Below, in pieces: positions 1 through 5,663 of a stretch of 9,630 bases of DNA. The stretch covers positions 1-9,630 of the forward strand of contig JAFRQC010000112.1 of assembly GCA_017428805.1 (NCBI GenBank), read 5' to 3'. The translations under genes and the position numbers were made by a program. The stretch is from Prevotella sp. (GTDB lineage Bacteria > Bacteroidota > Bacteroidia > Bacteroidales > Bacteroidaceae). Numbering within the stretch: the stretch's first letter is position 1; every line of letters begins with the position of its first letter. The notes under the pieces were generated by a model. That model did not search any database. It was not told the DNA's origin and saw nothing but the letters and a program-made list of their open reading frames with translations.

Positions 1-1038
1 CGTCCGCTCGGCATCCCGACCGTAGTTGACCGCCTAGTCCAGCAAAGTATGACACAAGTCTTGCAGCCGCTGTATGAGCCTCAATTCAGTAATTACAGTT
101 TTGGTTTTCGTCCTCATCGTGGTGCTCACCAAGCCCTGCGATGCGCGCAGTCCATCATCAATGATGGCAACCACTTCTGCATCGACCTGGACCTGGAGCA
201 GTTCTTTGACAACGTGAACCACTCGAAGCTGATAGAGGTAATCAGCAGGACGGTAAAGGATGGCAGGGTAGTGTCCCTCATCCATAAGTACCTCAATGCT
301 GGCGTATTGGTAGCAGGCAAGTACGAAGAGACAAGGAAAGGCGTGCCTCAAGGTGGTCCTCTAAGCCCATTATTGAGCAACATCATGCTCAACGAACTGG
401 ACAAGGAACTGACCAAGCGCGGACACCCCTTTGTGCGCTACGCTGACGACTGTATGATATTCTGCATGAGTGCGCGTGCCGCTGAGCGCATACTAGAGAG
501 TCTATCCAAATTTATCGAGGGCAGGCTTTTCCTGAAAGTGAACCGCGACAAGACGGGAACAGGCTCAGTATGCGGGAAGAAGTTTCTCGGGTATACGTTT
601 TACTTTGATGGAGAGGGGAAATGCCAGTTCCTACTGCATCCCAAGACCATTATGAAGCTGAAAGCCAAACTAAAAGAGCTGACAGGCCGGAGTAATGGTA
701 TGGGCTACAAGCAACGCAAGGAAACACTGAACCTTTTTATATGCGGCTGGGTGGAATACTACAAGTTGGCTCGGATGAAGAAAACTCTTGAAACCATAGA
801 CCAATGGCTACGCAGACGCATCCGTATGTGTATATGGAAGAGTTGGAAGAATCCGAGGACGCGGATAGCCAACCTCATCAAGTGTGGCGTGCCTAAATGG
901 CGAGCATGTAAACTTGGATGGATAAAAGGCTATTGGCGAGCCGCTGGGTCAGGTGTAACAAACCATGCAATGAGCAACAAGAACCTGTATCATGCAGGCT
1001 ATCGCTGTCTGATGGACTATTATGTATTGGTATCGTAA
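1..1038 (+). CDS. ltrA: Group II intron reverse transcriptase/maturase (5' partial)
   Basis: The frame is open from base 1, so the N-terminus is missing; the ATG at 49 lies inside the conserved RT region and is not the start. The protein binds its own intron RNA to help splicing and reverse transcribes the intron into DNA during retrohoming. Visible blocks in order: RPLGIPTVVDRLVQQ (RT1, bases 1-45), SFGFRP (RT2), the first catalytic Asp region DLDLEQFFDNV (RT3), GVPQGGPLSP (RT4), the catalytic YADD box at 439-450 (RT5) and FLGYTF (RT7). The thumb/maturase (GIIM) region follows, with GWVEYYKLARMKKTL and WLRRRIRMCIWKSWK. The protein ends about 45 residues later at DYYVLVS, with no HNH endonuclease domain (no paired Cys motifs or His-Asn-His pattern). 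It is therefore an endonuclease-less type, which in known introns usually primes from a nascent DNA strand or uses single-stranded targets. All catalytic motifs present are intact. Confidence 0.95.
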   Translation, partial: RPLGIPTVVDRLVQQSMTQVLQPLYEPQFSNYSFGFRPHRGAHQALRCAQSIINDGNHFCIDLDLEQFFDNVNHSKLIEVISRTVKDGRVVSLIHKYLNAGVLVAGKYEETRKGVPQGGPLSPLLSNIMLNELDKELTKRGHPFVRYADDCMIFCMSARAAERILESLSKFIEGRLFLKVNRDKTGTGSVCGKKFLGYTFYFDGEGKCQFLLHPKTIMKLKAKLKELTGRSNGMGYKQRKETLNLFICGWVEYYKLARMKKTLETIDQWLRRRIRMCIWKSWKNPRTRIANLIKCGVPKWRACKLGWIKGYWRAAGSGVTNHAMSNKNLYHAGYRCLMDYYVLVS

Positions 1039-1043
1039 ACGAA

Positions 1044-1134
1044 GAACCGCCGTATGCGGAACCGCATGTACGGTGGTGTGAGAGGTCGGAAAATGAAGTA
1101 AGAGGAAAACTTCTTCATTTTCCTCCTACTCGAT
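1044..1134 (+). ncRNA. Group II intron domains V and VI
   Basis: Domain V: the arm ACCGCCGTA (1046-1054) pairs with TACGGTGGT (1069-1077), leaving the typical two-base bulge TG (1067-1068). The upper helix TGCG/CGCA (1055-1058 and 1063-1066) is closed by the loop GAAC. The catalytic triad position reads CGC (1048-1050), with the middle G in a G-U wobble against T1074, as is usual for the triad. Domain VI: GAAAATGAAG (1089-1098) is fully complementary to CTTCATTTTC (1113-1122). The strand then continues to CTCCTACTCGAT, where A1128 is the candidate branch-point nucleotide for lariat formation. The pairings are seen directly; the domain names follow from family architecture. Confidence 0.85.
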
Positions 1135-1248
1135 TTAGAACGGTCCATACCCCATGCAGCTCGTGGTCCCGATGGCCGTCAAGAATGCCGTGAGCGCAGC
1201 TACTATCACTTTTCTTCCCGACTGTACCGCGATGAGAGAGTTTTGCAT
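1135..1248 (-). CDS. Smalltalk-like hydrophobic micropeptide (37 aa)
   Basis: This - strand ORF runs from ATG (1246-1248) to TAA (1135-1137). After a polar N-terminus (MQNSLIAVQSGRK) comes the hydrophobic stretch VIVAALTAFLTAIGTTSCM, then GYGPF and stop. The core and the TSCM(G) ending resemble, from memory, the 'smalltalk' protein family of about 30-residue Bacteroidota peptides, which often end in LGVTSCM-like sequence. Family members commonly sit beside HU-like DNA-binding and N-acetylmuramoyl-L-alanine amidase genes; their function is unknown to me. One membrane-spanning or lipoprotein-like segment is possible. The stop codon abuts the inferred intron 3' end, so the peptide is intact but anything downstream of it is separated by the intron. 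No good promoter or Shine-Dalgarno site is visible in the AT-rich 41 bp shared with the divergent flippase gene. Two + strand frames here are also open, so chance cannot be excluded. Confidence 0.5.
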   Translation of the reverse strand: MQNSLIAVQSGRKVIVAALTAFLTAIGTTSCMGYGPF

Positions 1249-1289
1249 ATAATATAATAAATCATCAATCCTAACGTTATATAGATAGA

Positions 1290-2774
1290 ATGAACGAAAG
1301 CGAAAAGGGAGCCTACGGCCACGTGTTGAAGTACACAGGTGTCTTCGGGGGCGTACAGGGACTCAATGTGTTGGTGAGTCTTGTACGCAATAAGTTTGTG
1401 GCTCTGCTGCTCGGTCCTTCGGGTATGGGACTGGTGACGCTGTTCAATACCACTGTCTCGTTCATTTCACAGTCCACCCATTTCGGCATCTCGACGAGTG
1501 CCGTGCGCCAGCTTTCGGAACTCCCTGACGACAGCCATCCGCAGGTGGTCCACTTTGTGAAGGTCGTGAGGGCATGGTCCTTGCTGACGGCGCTTCTAGG
1601 TATGCTCGTCTGCATCGCTATCGGTCCGTTCCTGAGCAGCACCACCTTCGCCTGGGGTGACCATAGCCTCCACTTCATCCTCCTGGCTCCTGCCGTGGGG
1701 ATGTTGGCTGTGACTGGTGGTGAGACGGCCATTCTGAAAGGGCGAAGGCGTCTGAAGTCGTTGGCACTGGTGCAGGTTGGATCGGTCTTCGCAGCCTTGT
1801 TTATGTCCGTTCCCGTCTATTATTTTTTCGGCGAGGCAGGCATCGTGCCGGTCATCGTGCTGATGGCGCTGATCACGATGTTGCTCACCGTCCGCGAGTC
1901 CTACAGGTTGTATCCCTTGCAGCTGCTGGGGGCGAAGGGCATCCTCGGCGAGGGTATGGAGATGGTGCGCCTGGGCGTGGCTTTCACGCTGGCTGGCATC
2001 ATCGGCACAGGTGCGGAGATGTTCATCCGTTCGTGGCTGAACGTGACTGCCGACCTCGATGTGCTGGGACTCTACAATGCGGGTTATATGATCACCATCA
2101 CTTATGCGGGTATGGTGTTCTCGGCGATGGAGACTGACTATTTCCCGCGTCTCTCAGCGGTGAATACCGACATCGAGGCGACCAACGAAACGGTGAATAA
2201 ACAGATGGAGGTGTCGCTGCTGATTGCAGCCCCTATGCTGGTGGGACTGATCATCTTCCTGCCCGTGCTGATACCGTTGTTCTTCAGTTCGAAGTTCGTG
2301 CCGGTGGTGGCGATGACGCAGGTGGCAGTGTTGGCGATGTTCTTCAAGGCAGTCACGATGCCGGCAGCGTATATCACGCTGGCACGTGGCTATTCGGTGA
2401 TGTATCTCCTGCTCGAGGGGACTTATTTCGTGGTGTTCGTGTTTCTCATCATCTTCGGCTTCCAGCGCTGGGGATTGGTAGGAACGGGCATTGCCATCAC
2501 CTTGGCGAATATCTTTGACTATGTGATGATTAACGCTGTCGCCCGTTGGCGCTATAAGTACAAAATGTCGCCGGCCGTGATGAAGTACAGCGCCATCCAC
2601 ATCCTCATCGGACTGTTGGCCTATTTCACTACCATCACGGTCGGCGGCTATGTTTATTGGGTCTTCGGCATCGGCTTGACGCTCGTGAGCACTTTGTTCT
2701 CCCTGCTCATCCTCCATCAGAAGACGCATCTCTGGGCTGCGCTTATGCGGCGTTTCCGATTAAAATCCGAATAA
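1290..2774 (+). CDS. O-antigen/polysaccharide flippase (Wzx type, MATE-like superfamily)
   Basis: A 494-residue integral inner-membrane protein with many hydrophobic segments spread over its length (for example residues about 98-115, 127-145, 158-180, 183-200, 228-245, 308-332, 340-360, 372-390, 396-415, 432-452 and 455-475). This fits the 12-14 helix fold of lipid-linked oligosaccharide flippases. The N-terminal region (GGVQGLNVLVSLVRNKFVALLLGPSG and GMGLVTLFNTT regions, residues 20-55) and the ETDYFPRLSAV motif (about 281-291) are typical of Bacteroidota 'O-antigen translocase' proteins. Such proteins move undecaprenyl-diphosphate-linked glycan units to the periplasmic side for Wzy polymerisation. 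The length is usual for the family and ATG 1290 is the only start that fits. Unlike most wzx genes it has no glycosyltransferase or polymerase neighbour in the window: it follows an intron and converges on a porin gene. No clear Bacteroidota promoter is seen upstream. The substrate cannot be told from sequence. Confidence 0.9.
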   Translation: MNESEKGAYGHVLKYTGVFGGVQGLNVLVSLVRNKFVALLLGPSGMGLVTLFNTTVSFISQSTHFGISTSAVRQLSELPDDSHPQVVHFVKVVRAWSLLTALLGMLVCIAIGPFLSSTTFAWGDHSLHFILLAPAVGMLAVTGGETAILKGRRRLKSLALVQVGSVFAALFMSVPVYYFFGEAGIVPVIVLMALITMLLTVRESYRLYPLQLLGAKGILGEGMEMVRLGVAFTLAGIIGTGAEMFIRSWLNVTADLDVLGLYNAGYMITITYAGMVFSAMETDYFPRLSAVNTDIEATNETVNKQMEVSLLIAAPMLVGLIIFLPVLIPLFFSSKFVPVVAMTQVAVLAMFFKAVTMPAAYITLARGYSVMYLLLEGTYFVVFVFLIIFGFQRWGLVGTGIAITLANIFDYVMINAVARWRYKYKMSPAVMKYSAIHILIGLLAYFTTITVGGYVYWVFGIGLTLVSTLFSLLILHQKTHLWAALMRRFRLKSE

Positions 2775-2790
2775 TCCGTTCAATCCGTTG
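2764..2790 (+). repeat. Three 9-bp tandem repeats across the flippase stop codon
   Basis: AATCCGAAT, AATCCGTTC and AATCCGTTG follow one another in exact 9-bp register at 2764, 2773 and 2782. The first unit encodes the flippase C-terminus, the second contains its TAA stop, and the third fills the 17-bp gap to the convergent porin stop. The units share the invariant core AATCCG. They may be a short tandem repeat that has grown at the gene end. No terminator hairpin with a T-tract is present in this convergent junction. Confidence 0.7.
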
Positions 2791-2791
2791 T

Positions 2792-3964
2792 TTAGAAACG
2801 GAAGTCGAGTTCCACGTCAATCAGGTTGTAGTCGTGCTTGGCCAGGTTGCGGTCGTTCACGTGTGAATACTCCAGATGCATCTCCAGGTTCTTCGTGAAG
2901 AAATAGTTCAGACCGCACTCCACCTGATTCACCGACGTGCCCCAGTTCTTCTGATTGCGATAGGTCTGATAACGTGCCTTGGCGTGCAGCTTCGACTTGA
3001 TCAGGGGGATGATGCCGAACACATACCAACCGTCAGCCTTGTCGCCATTCTCGTAGCAAATCTCACGCACGTTGTTACCTGGAGAAGCAGCACCCCAACC
3101 CTGGCTGTGGATATACTCAGCACGGAAGGTGTACTCGTTCAGGTCGTACTCGGCAGAGATACAGTAACGGTTCTTCTCCACACTGCGCTTCTCGCCAGTC
3201 AGCGGGTCTAACATCGCACCACGGCTACCCGTCCATCCGAAGACACCGATGCGAACACCCTTGATGGGCATCACCCAGGCGCCGGCAATGATATCCTTGC
3301 GGTTGTCCTTATCCGACTCGTTCACACCTTCACCGTTGTACACGCCTAGCTGATAGTGGAATATCTTGCGGCCGTTGGCGTTGGGGAAGAGGTCACCAGA
3401 CACCTGGATACCGATGTCACGACCACCTGAGGATTTCTCACCCGTACGGTCACCGAAGGCAGAGAGCTTGTTGATTACGTCGGCATAGCCTCTCCATCCC
3501 TGTGTGATGGGGTGGGTGGGGTTCTCAAAGGTGAAGGCACGCTTGAACTGTCCGGCACGCACCTTGAATTCCGGGAATCTTCTCCATTCGGCGTAGAGGT
3601 CTACGAGCTGTACGGTGGGCTGTCCGGGACCAGTGGCGTTAGTGCCCTGGATCTGGGCGCGCCAGTCGAAGTCACCGATCTTACCGTCGAGGATGAAACG
3701 GGCCAGGCGCAGTTTGAAGGTATTCGAGTGGTTACCCTCGGGGTCCTGTCCCTGATACTGCAGCATACCATAGCCGCTGAACTTGATGTTCTTTACCCAG
3801 GCGGGCAGCTCGATCCTTGTCTTGTGGTCGGCCTGTGCCACCTCGGTGGATTCCTCTACTTCCGCAGCGGTAGCCACGGTTTCATCTGCCAACGTCTCGG
3901 CATTGGCGGGGATGGCCATCGCCATCAGCAGTGCCATCATCCCTGTCAGTCTTTTCATTGTCAT
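2792..3964 (-). CDS. Outer-membrane porin, OprO/OprP (phosphate-selective porin) family
   Basis: A 390-residue precursor. Residues 1-22 form a signal peptide: charged start MTMKR, hydrophobic core GMMALLMAMAIP, cleavage motif ANA before ETLAD. A short Glu/Val/Ala-rich linker follows, then an antiparallel beta-barrel with alternating aromatic/polar strands, beginning about KFSGYGMLQYQGQ and continuing through LRLARFILDGKIGDFDWRAQ, KVRAGQFKRAFTFENP and FHYQLGVYNGEGVN. The chain ends in VELDFRF, with the terminal Phe that outer-membrane barrels use for BAM recognition. The FKRAFTFENP and GRDIGIQVSGD segments are typical of the family. It should form a trimeric diffusion channel, but 'phosphate-selective' is a family label and selectivity cannot be read here. 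Start: MTMK at 3964 or MKRL at 3958 are both possible; AAAGG lies about 8 bases before the first. It has its own consensus promoter (4004-4035), so it is probably transcribed separately from rlmD upstream. Confidence 0.9.
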   Translation of the reverse strand: MTMKRLTGMMALLMAMAIPANAETLADETVATAAEVEESTEVAQADHKTRIELPAWVKNIKFSGYGMLQYQGQDPEGNHSNTFKLRLARFILDGKIGDFDWRAQIQGTNATGPGQPTVQLVDLYAEWRRFPEFKVRAGQFKRAFTFENPTHPITQGWRGYADVINKLSAFGDRTGEKSSGGRDIGIQVSGDLFPNANGRKIFHYQLGVYNGEGVNESDKDNRKDIIAGAWVMPIKGVRIGVFGWTGSRGAMLDPLTGEKRSVEKNRYCISAEYDLNEYTFRAEYIHSQGWGAASPGNNVREICYENGDKADGWYVFGIIPLIKSKLHAKARYQTYRNQKNWGTSVNQVECGLNYFFTKNLEMHLEYSHVNDRNLAKHDYNLIDVELDFRF

Positions 3965-4003
3965 ACGTTGTACCTTTTAGTTATTGACACGAGTAATATG
4001 GCG

Positions 4004-4035
4004 CAAAGATACAAAAAATATTTGGAACTACCAAA
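4004..4035 (-). promoter_or_regulatory. Bacteroidota-type promoter of the porin gene
   Basis: Read on the - strand: TTTG (-33 box, 4032-4035), exactly 20 bases, then TATCTTTG (-7 box, 4004-4011, matching TAnnTTTG). Transcription should start a few bases downstream, giving a leader of roughly 30-40 nt before ATG 3964. No other regulatory motif is evident. Confidence 0.88.
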
Positions 4036-4073
4036 CATTTCTTGCATTTTTTTACCTTAAGGCAGTCGTGAGA

Positions 4074-5513
4074 CTATCTACAGACGAGGAGGACGACGTT
4101 CTCGACGTGAGGCGTGTGTGGGAACATATCGACGGGCTGGACAGCGGCAACACGGTAGTCTGCGTCGAGGTCGTGGAGGTCACGAGCCTGCGTAGCAGGG
4201 TTGCAGGAGACATAGACGATGCGCTGGGGAGCAGCCCGGAGGATGGTCTTTACCACATCTGGATGCATACCGGCACGGGGTGGGTCGGTGATGATCACAT
4301 CGGGACGGCCGTGCTCAGCGATGAAGTCGTCGGTGAGGATATCCTTCATATCGCCGGCATAGAAGAGGGTGTTGGTGATGCCGTTGATCTGGGAGTTGAC
4401 CTTCGCGTCCTCGATGGCCTCGGGCACATATTCGATGCCGATGACCTGACGGGCTTTCTTTGCCACGAAATTGGCGATGGTGCCAGTGCCGGTGTAAAGG
4501 TCGTAGACCGTTTCGTCGCCCGAGAGGGCGGCGAACTCACGGGCAACGGCATAGAGGTGATAGGCCTGCTCAGTGTTGGTCTGGTAGAAGGACTTGGGAC
4601 CGACCTTGAAACGGAGGTCTTCCATCAGTTCGAAGATATGGTCGTTGCCCTTGAAGACGAGGATGTCATGATCACCGATGGTGTCGTTGCACTTCTGATT
4701 GTCGAGATACATTAATGCGCTGATCTGTGGGAACTTATCGGCGATATGCTTCAGTAAGGCTTTGGCCTGTTCCTGACTCCTGACTTCTGACTCCTGACTA
4801 CTTCTGTCATAGTGGAACTGGATGATGACGAGCCATTCGCCTGTGTTGGAGTTGCGGATGATGACATCACGGAGCAAGCCTACCTGAGCCCGAAGGTCGA
4901 AGAAACTCAATCCGTGCTCTATCGCATAGTCGCGTACTTCATTGCGGATCTGGTTGTGCAGGTCGTCCATCAGCCAGCACTTCTCGATGGGCAGAATCTT
5001 GTCGAATGACCCAGTGATATGGAAGCCGATGGCAGGGGTGTTCTTGACACCGTCGCCAAGGGTGGCGATGTCTTCTCTGGTCAGCCAGCGCTTGTTGGCA
5101 CAGCCGAAGTCGAGCTTGTTACGGTATTCCTGCGTCTTCACGCTGCCGAGGATGGGACGGAACTCGGGGAGTTCAATCTTGCCGATGCGCGAGAGCTGGT
5201 CGAAGACCTGCTGCTGCTTGAACTTCAACTGCTCAGGGTAGGGCAGGTTCTGCCACTTGCAACCGCCACAGACACCGAAGTGCTGGCAGAACGGTTTCAC
5301 GCGTACATTACTATATTGTAGAAAGCGTACCACCTCGCCCTCGGCGAAGGAGTGTTTCTTGCGTCGGATCTGCACGTCGCACACATCACCGGGCACGCAG
5401 AAGGGCACGAACACCACCAGGTCGTCCCAGTGGAACAGGCACTTGCCTTCGGCTGCCACAGCCTCTATGGTCACGCCCTCAAGGAGCGGTAATGGCTTCT
5501 TCTTTCTCGTCAT
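4074..5513 (-). CDS. rlmD: 23S rRNA (uracil-C5)-methyltransferase, RlmD/RumA family
   Basis: A 479-residue SAM-dependent enzyme that methylates C5 of a uracil in 23S rRNA (U1939 in the E. coli enzyme). Residues 1-70 form a TRAM-like RNA-binding domain. A [4Fe-4S] site follows: C76-x5-C82-x2-C85 (CQHFGVCGGC) and C179 (EKCW). The C-terminal Rossmann domain has FYQTN (309-313), the SAM-binding motif DLYTGTGTIANF (338-349), DPPRAG (410-415), the catalytic nucleophile C437 in YVSCNPAT and the general base E471 in HVENV. The frame is open up to 5615, but the stretch beyond ATG 5513 contains the gene's own promoter, so MTRKKKPLP is the start. Residues about 239-249 (SQESEVRSQEQ) are encoded by a heptanucleotide tandem repeat and look like an inserted surface loop. 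The gene is divergent from ppdK; the porin gene follows 109 bp downstream. Exact target specificity (RlmC, RlmD or dual) is inferred only. Confidence 0.9.
   Translation of the reverse strand: MTRKKKPLPLLEGVTIEAVAAEGKCLFHWDDLVVFVPFCVPGDVCDVQIRRKKHSFAEGEVVRFLQYSNVRVKPFCQHFGVCGGCKWQNLPYPEQLKFKQQQVFDQLSRIGKIELPEFRPILGSVKTQEYRNKLDFGCANKRWLTREDIATLGDGVKNTPAIGFHITGSFDKILPIEKCWLMDDLHNQIRNEVRDYAIEHGLSFFDLRAQVGLLRDVIIRNSNTGEWLVIIQFHYDRSSQESEVRSQEQAKALLKHIADKFPQISALMYLDNQKCNDTIGDHDILVFKGNDHIFELMEDLRFKVGPKSFYQTNTEQAYHLYAVAREFAALSGDETVYDLYTGTGTIANFVAKKARQVIGIEYVPEAIEDAKVNSQINGITNTLFYAGDMKDILTDDFIAEHGRPDVIITDPPRAGMHPDVVKTILRAAPQRIVYVSCNPATQARDLHDLDADYRVAAVQPVDMFPHTPHVENVVLLVCR
4771..4798 (-). repeat. Four-copy heptanucleotide tandem repeat inside rlmD
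   Basis: On the + strand the units are TCCTGAC, TCCTGAC, TTCTGAC, TCCTGAC, in exact 7-bp register (coding-strand unit GTCAGGA). Translated, they give the polar segment around SSQESEVRSQE, between the central domain and the helix KALLKHIADKF. Seven is not a multiple of three, so gain or loss of one or two units would shift the rlmD frame, while three units would keep it. Confidence 0.85.
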
Positions 5514-5532
5514 ATCTGTCTTTTTGGGACTG

Positions 5533-5564
5533 CAAAGATACGAATAAATATTAAAATTCCCAAT
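5533..5564 (-). promoter_or_regulatory. Bacteroidota-type promoter of rlmD
   Basis: On the - strand: ATTG (-33 box with one mismatch to TTTG, 5561-5564), 20 bases, then TATCTTTG (-7 box, 5533-5540). The start codon at 5513 follows about 20 nt after the -7 box, so the leader is very short and has no clear Shine-Dalgarno site. This placement rules out the in-frame upstream ATG at 5615. Confidence 0.8.
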
Positions 5565-5571
5565 TTTTGGG
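5559..5571. promoter_or_regulatory. Small inverted repeat between the divergent rlmD and ppdK promoters
   Basis: CCCAA (5559-5563), spacer TTT, TTGGG (5567-5571). It overlaps the rlmD -33 box and ends 8 bases before the ppdK -33 box. The position suits a shared operator, but the arms are only 5 bp in AT-rich DNA, so function is speculative. Confidence 0.3.
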
Positions 5572-5578
5572 CATTTTT

Positions 5579-5610
5579 CTTGTATATGTGCGGGAAATAT
5601 TGTAATTTTG
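5579..5610 (+). promoter_or_regulatory. Bacteroidota-type promoter of ppdK
   Basis: CTTG (-33 box with one mismatch, 5579-5582), 20 bases, then TAATTTTG (-7 box, 5603-5610, full TAnnTTTG match). Transcription from here leaves an AT-rich leader of about 45 nt before ATG 5664. AT-rich, SD-less leaders are common for strongly expressed Bacteroidota genes. Confidence 0.8.
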
Positions 5611-5663
5611 CGCAATTAAAAGCAAAACAATTTATAAACATTTTATAAACTAACAGAATTAAT

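Larger units (their letters stand above)
1..1134 (+). mobile_element. Group II intron, 3' portion (5' end outside the window)
   Basis: The stretch holds the intron-encoded reverse transcriptase/maturase and, after its stop codon, a domain V hairpin and a domain VI helix, the standard 3' order of a bacterial group II intron. The 3' boundary is placed at about base 1134, where the run CTACTCGAT ends. Bacterial introns of this kind commonly end this way, and an A at 1128 lies at the usual branch-point distance (seven bases upstream of the last intron base). The 5' end, domains I-III, domain IV upstream of the ORF and the 5' exon are not in the window, so the intron class, its target gene and its full length cannot be read here. 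No degradation is visible in the part present, so it could be active. The exact boundary is inferred from motif position. Confidence 0.88.

Noticed and set aside
918..1193. A 91-codon + strand frame overlapping the maturase end, domain V/VI and the 3' exon
   Set aside because: It runs through structured intron RNA in a different frame from the maturase and has no family resemblance.
1248..1253. TATAAT hexamer upstream of the flippase, as a sigma-70-like -10 box
   Set aside because: No -35 partner at suitable distance, and the other promoters in the window follow the Bacteroidota pattern; the hexamer lies in a run of A/T.
1136..1257. Two open + strand frames in the 3' exon, with translations beginning NGPYPMQLVV and LERSIPHAAR
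   Set aside because: They could be tails of an intron-interrupted gene, but neither resembles a known family to me. Short stop-free stretches are expected by chance, and the - strand ORF has both start and stop plus a family-like core. Not fully excluded.
2154..2729. A 191-codon open frame antisense to the flippase
   Set aside because: Its His/Arg/Gln/Glu-rich translation is the usual mirror of a hydrophobic membrane-protein gene; no start signal or domain.
2785..2801. CCGTT...AACGG inverted repeat between the flippase and porin stops, as a bidirectional terminator
   Set aside because: Only 5-bp arms with a 7-base loop and no T-tract on either strand.
4055..4062. CCTTAAGG palindrome after rlmD, as a terminator
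   Set aside because: An 8-bp palindrome cannot form a stable hairpin loop, and the adjoining homopolymer has the wrong polarity for termination of rlmD.
5514..5615. Upstream in-frame ATG giving rlmD 34 extra residues
   Set aside because: The extension covers the TATCTTTG -7 box and -33 region of the gene's own promoter, and the extra residues do not match the start of RlmD proteins.
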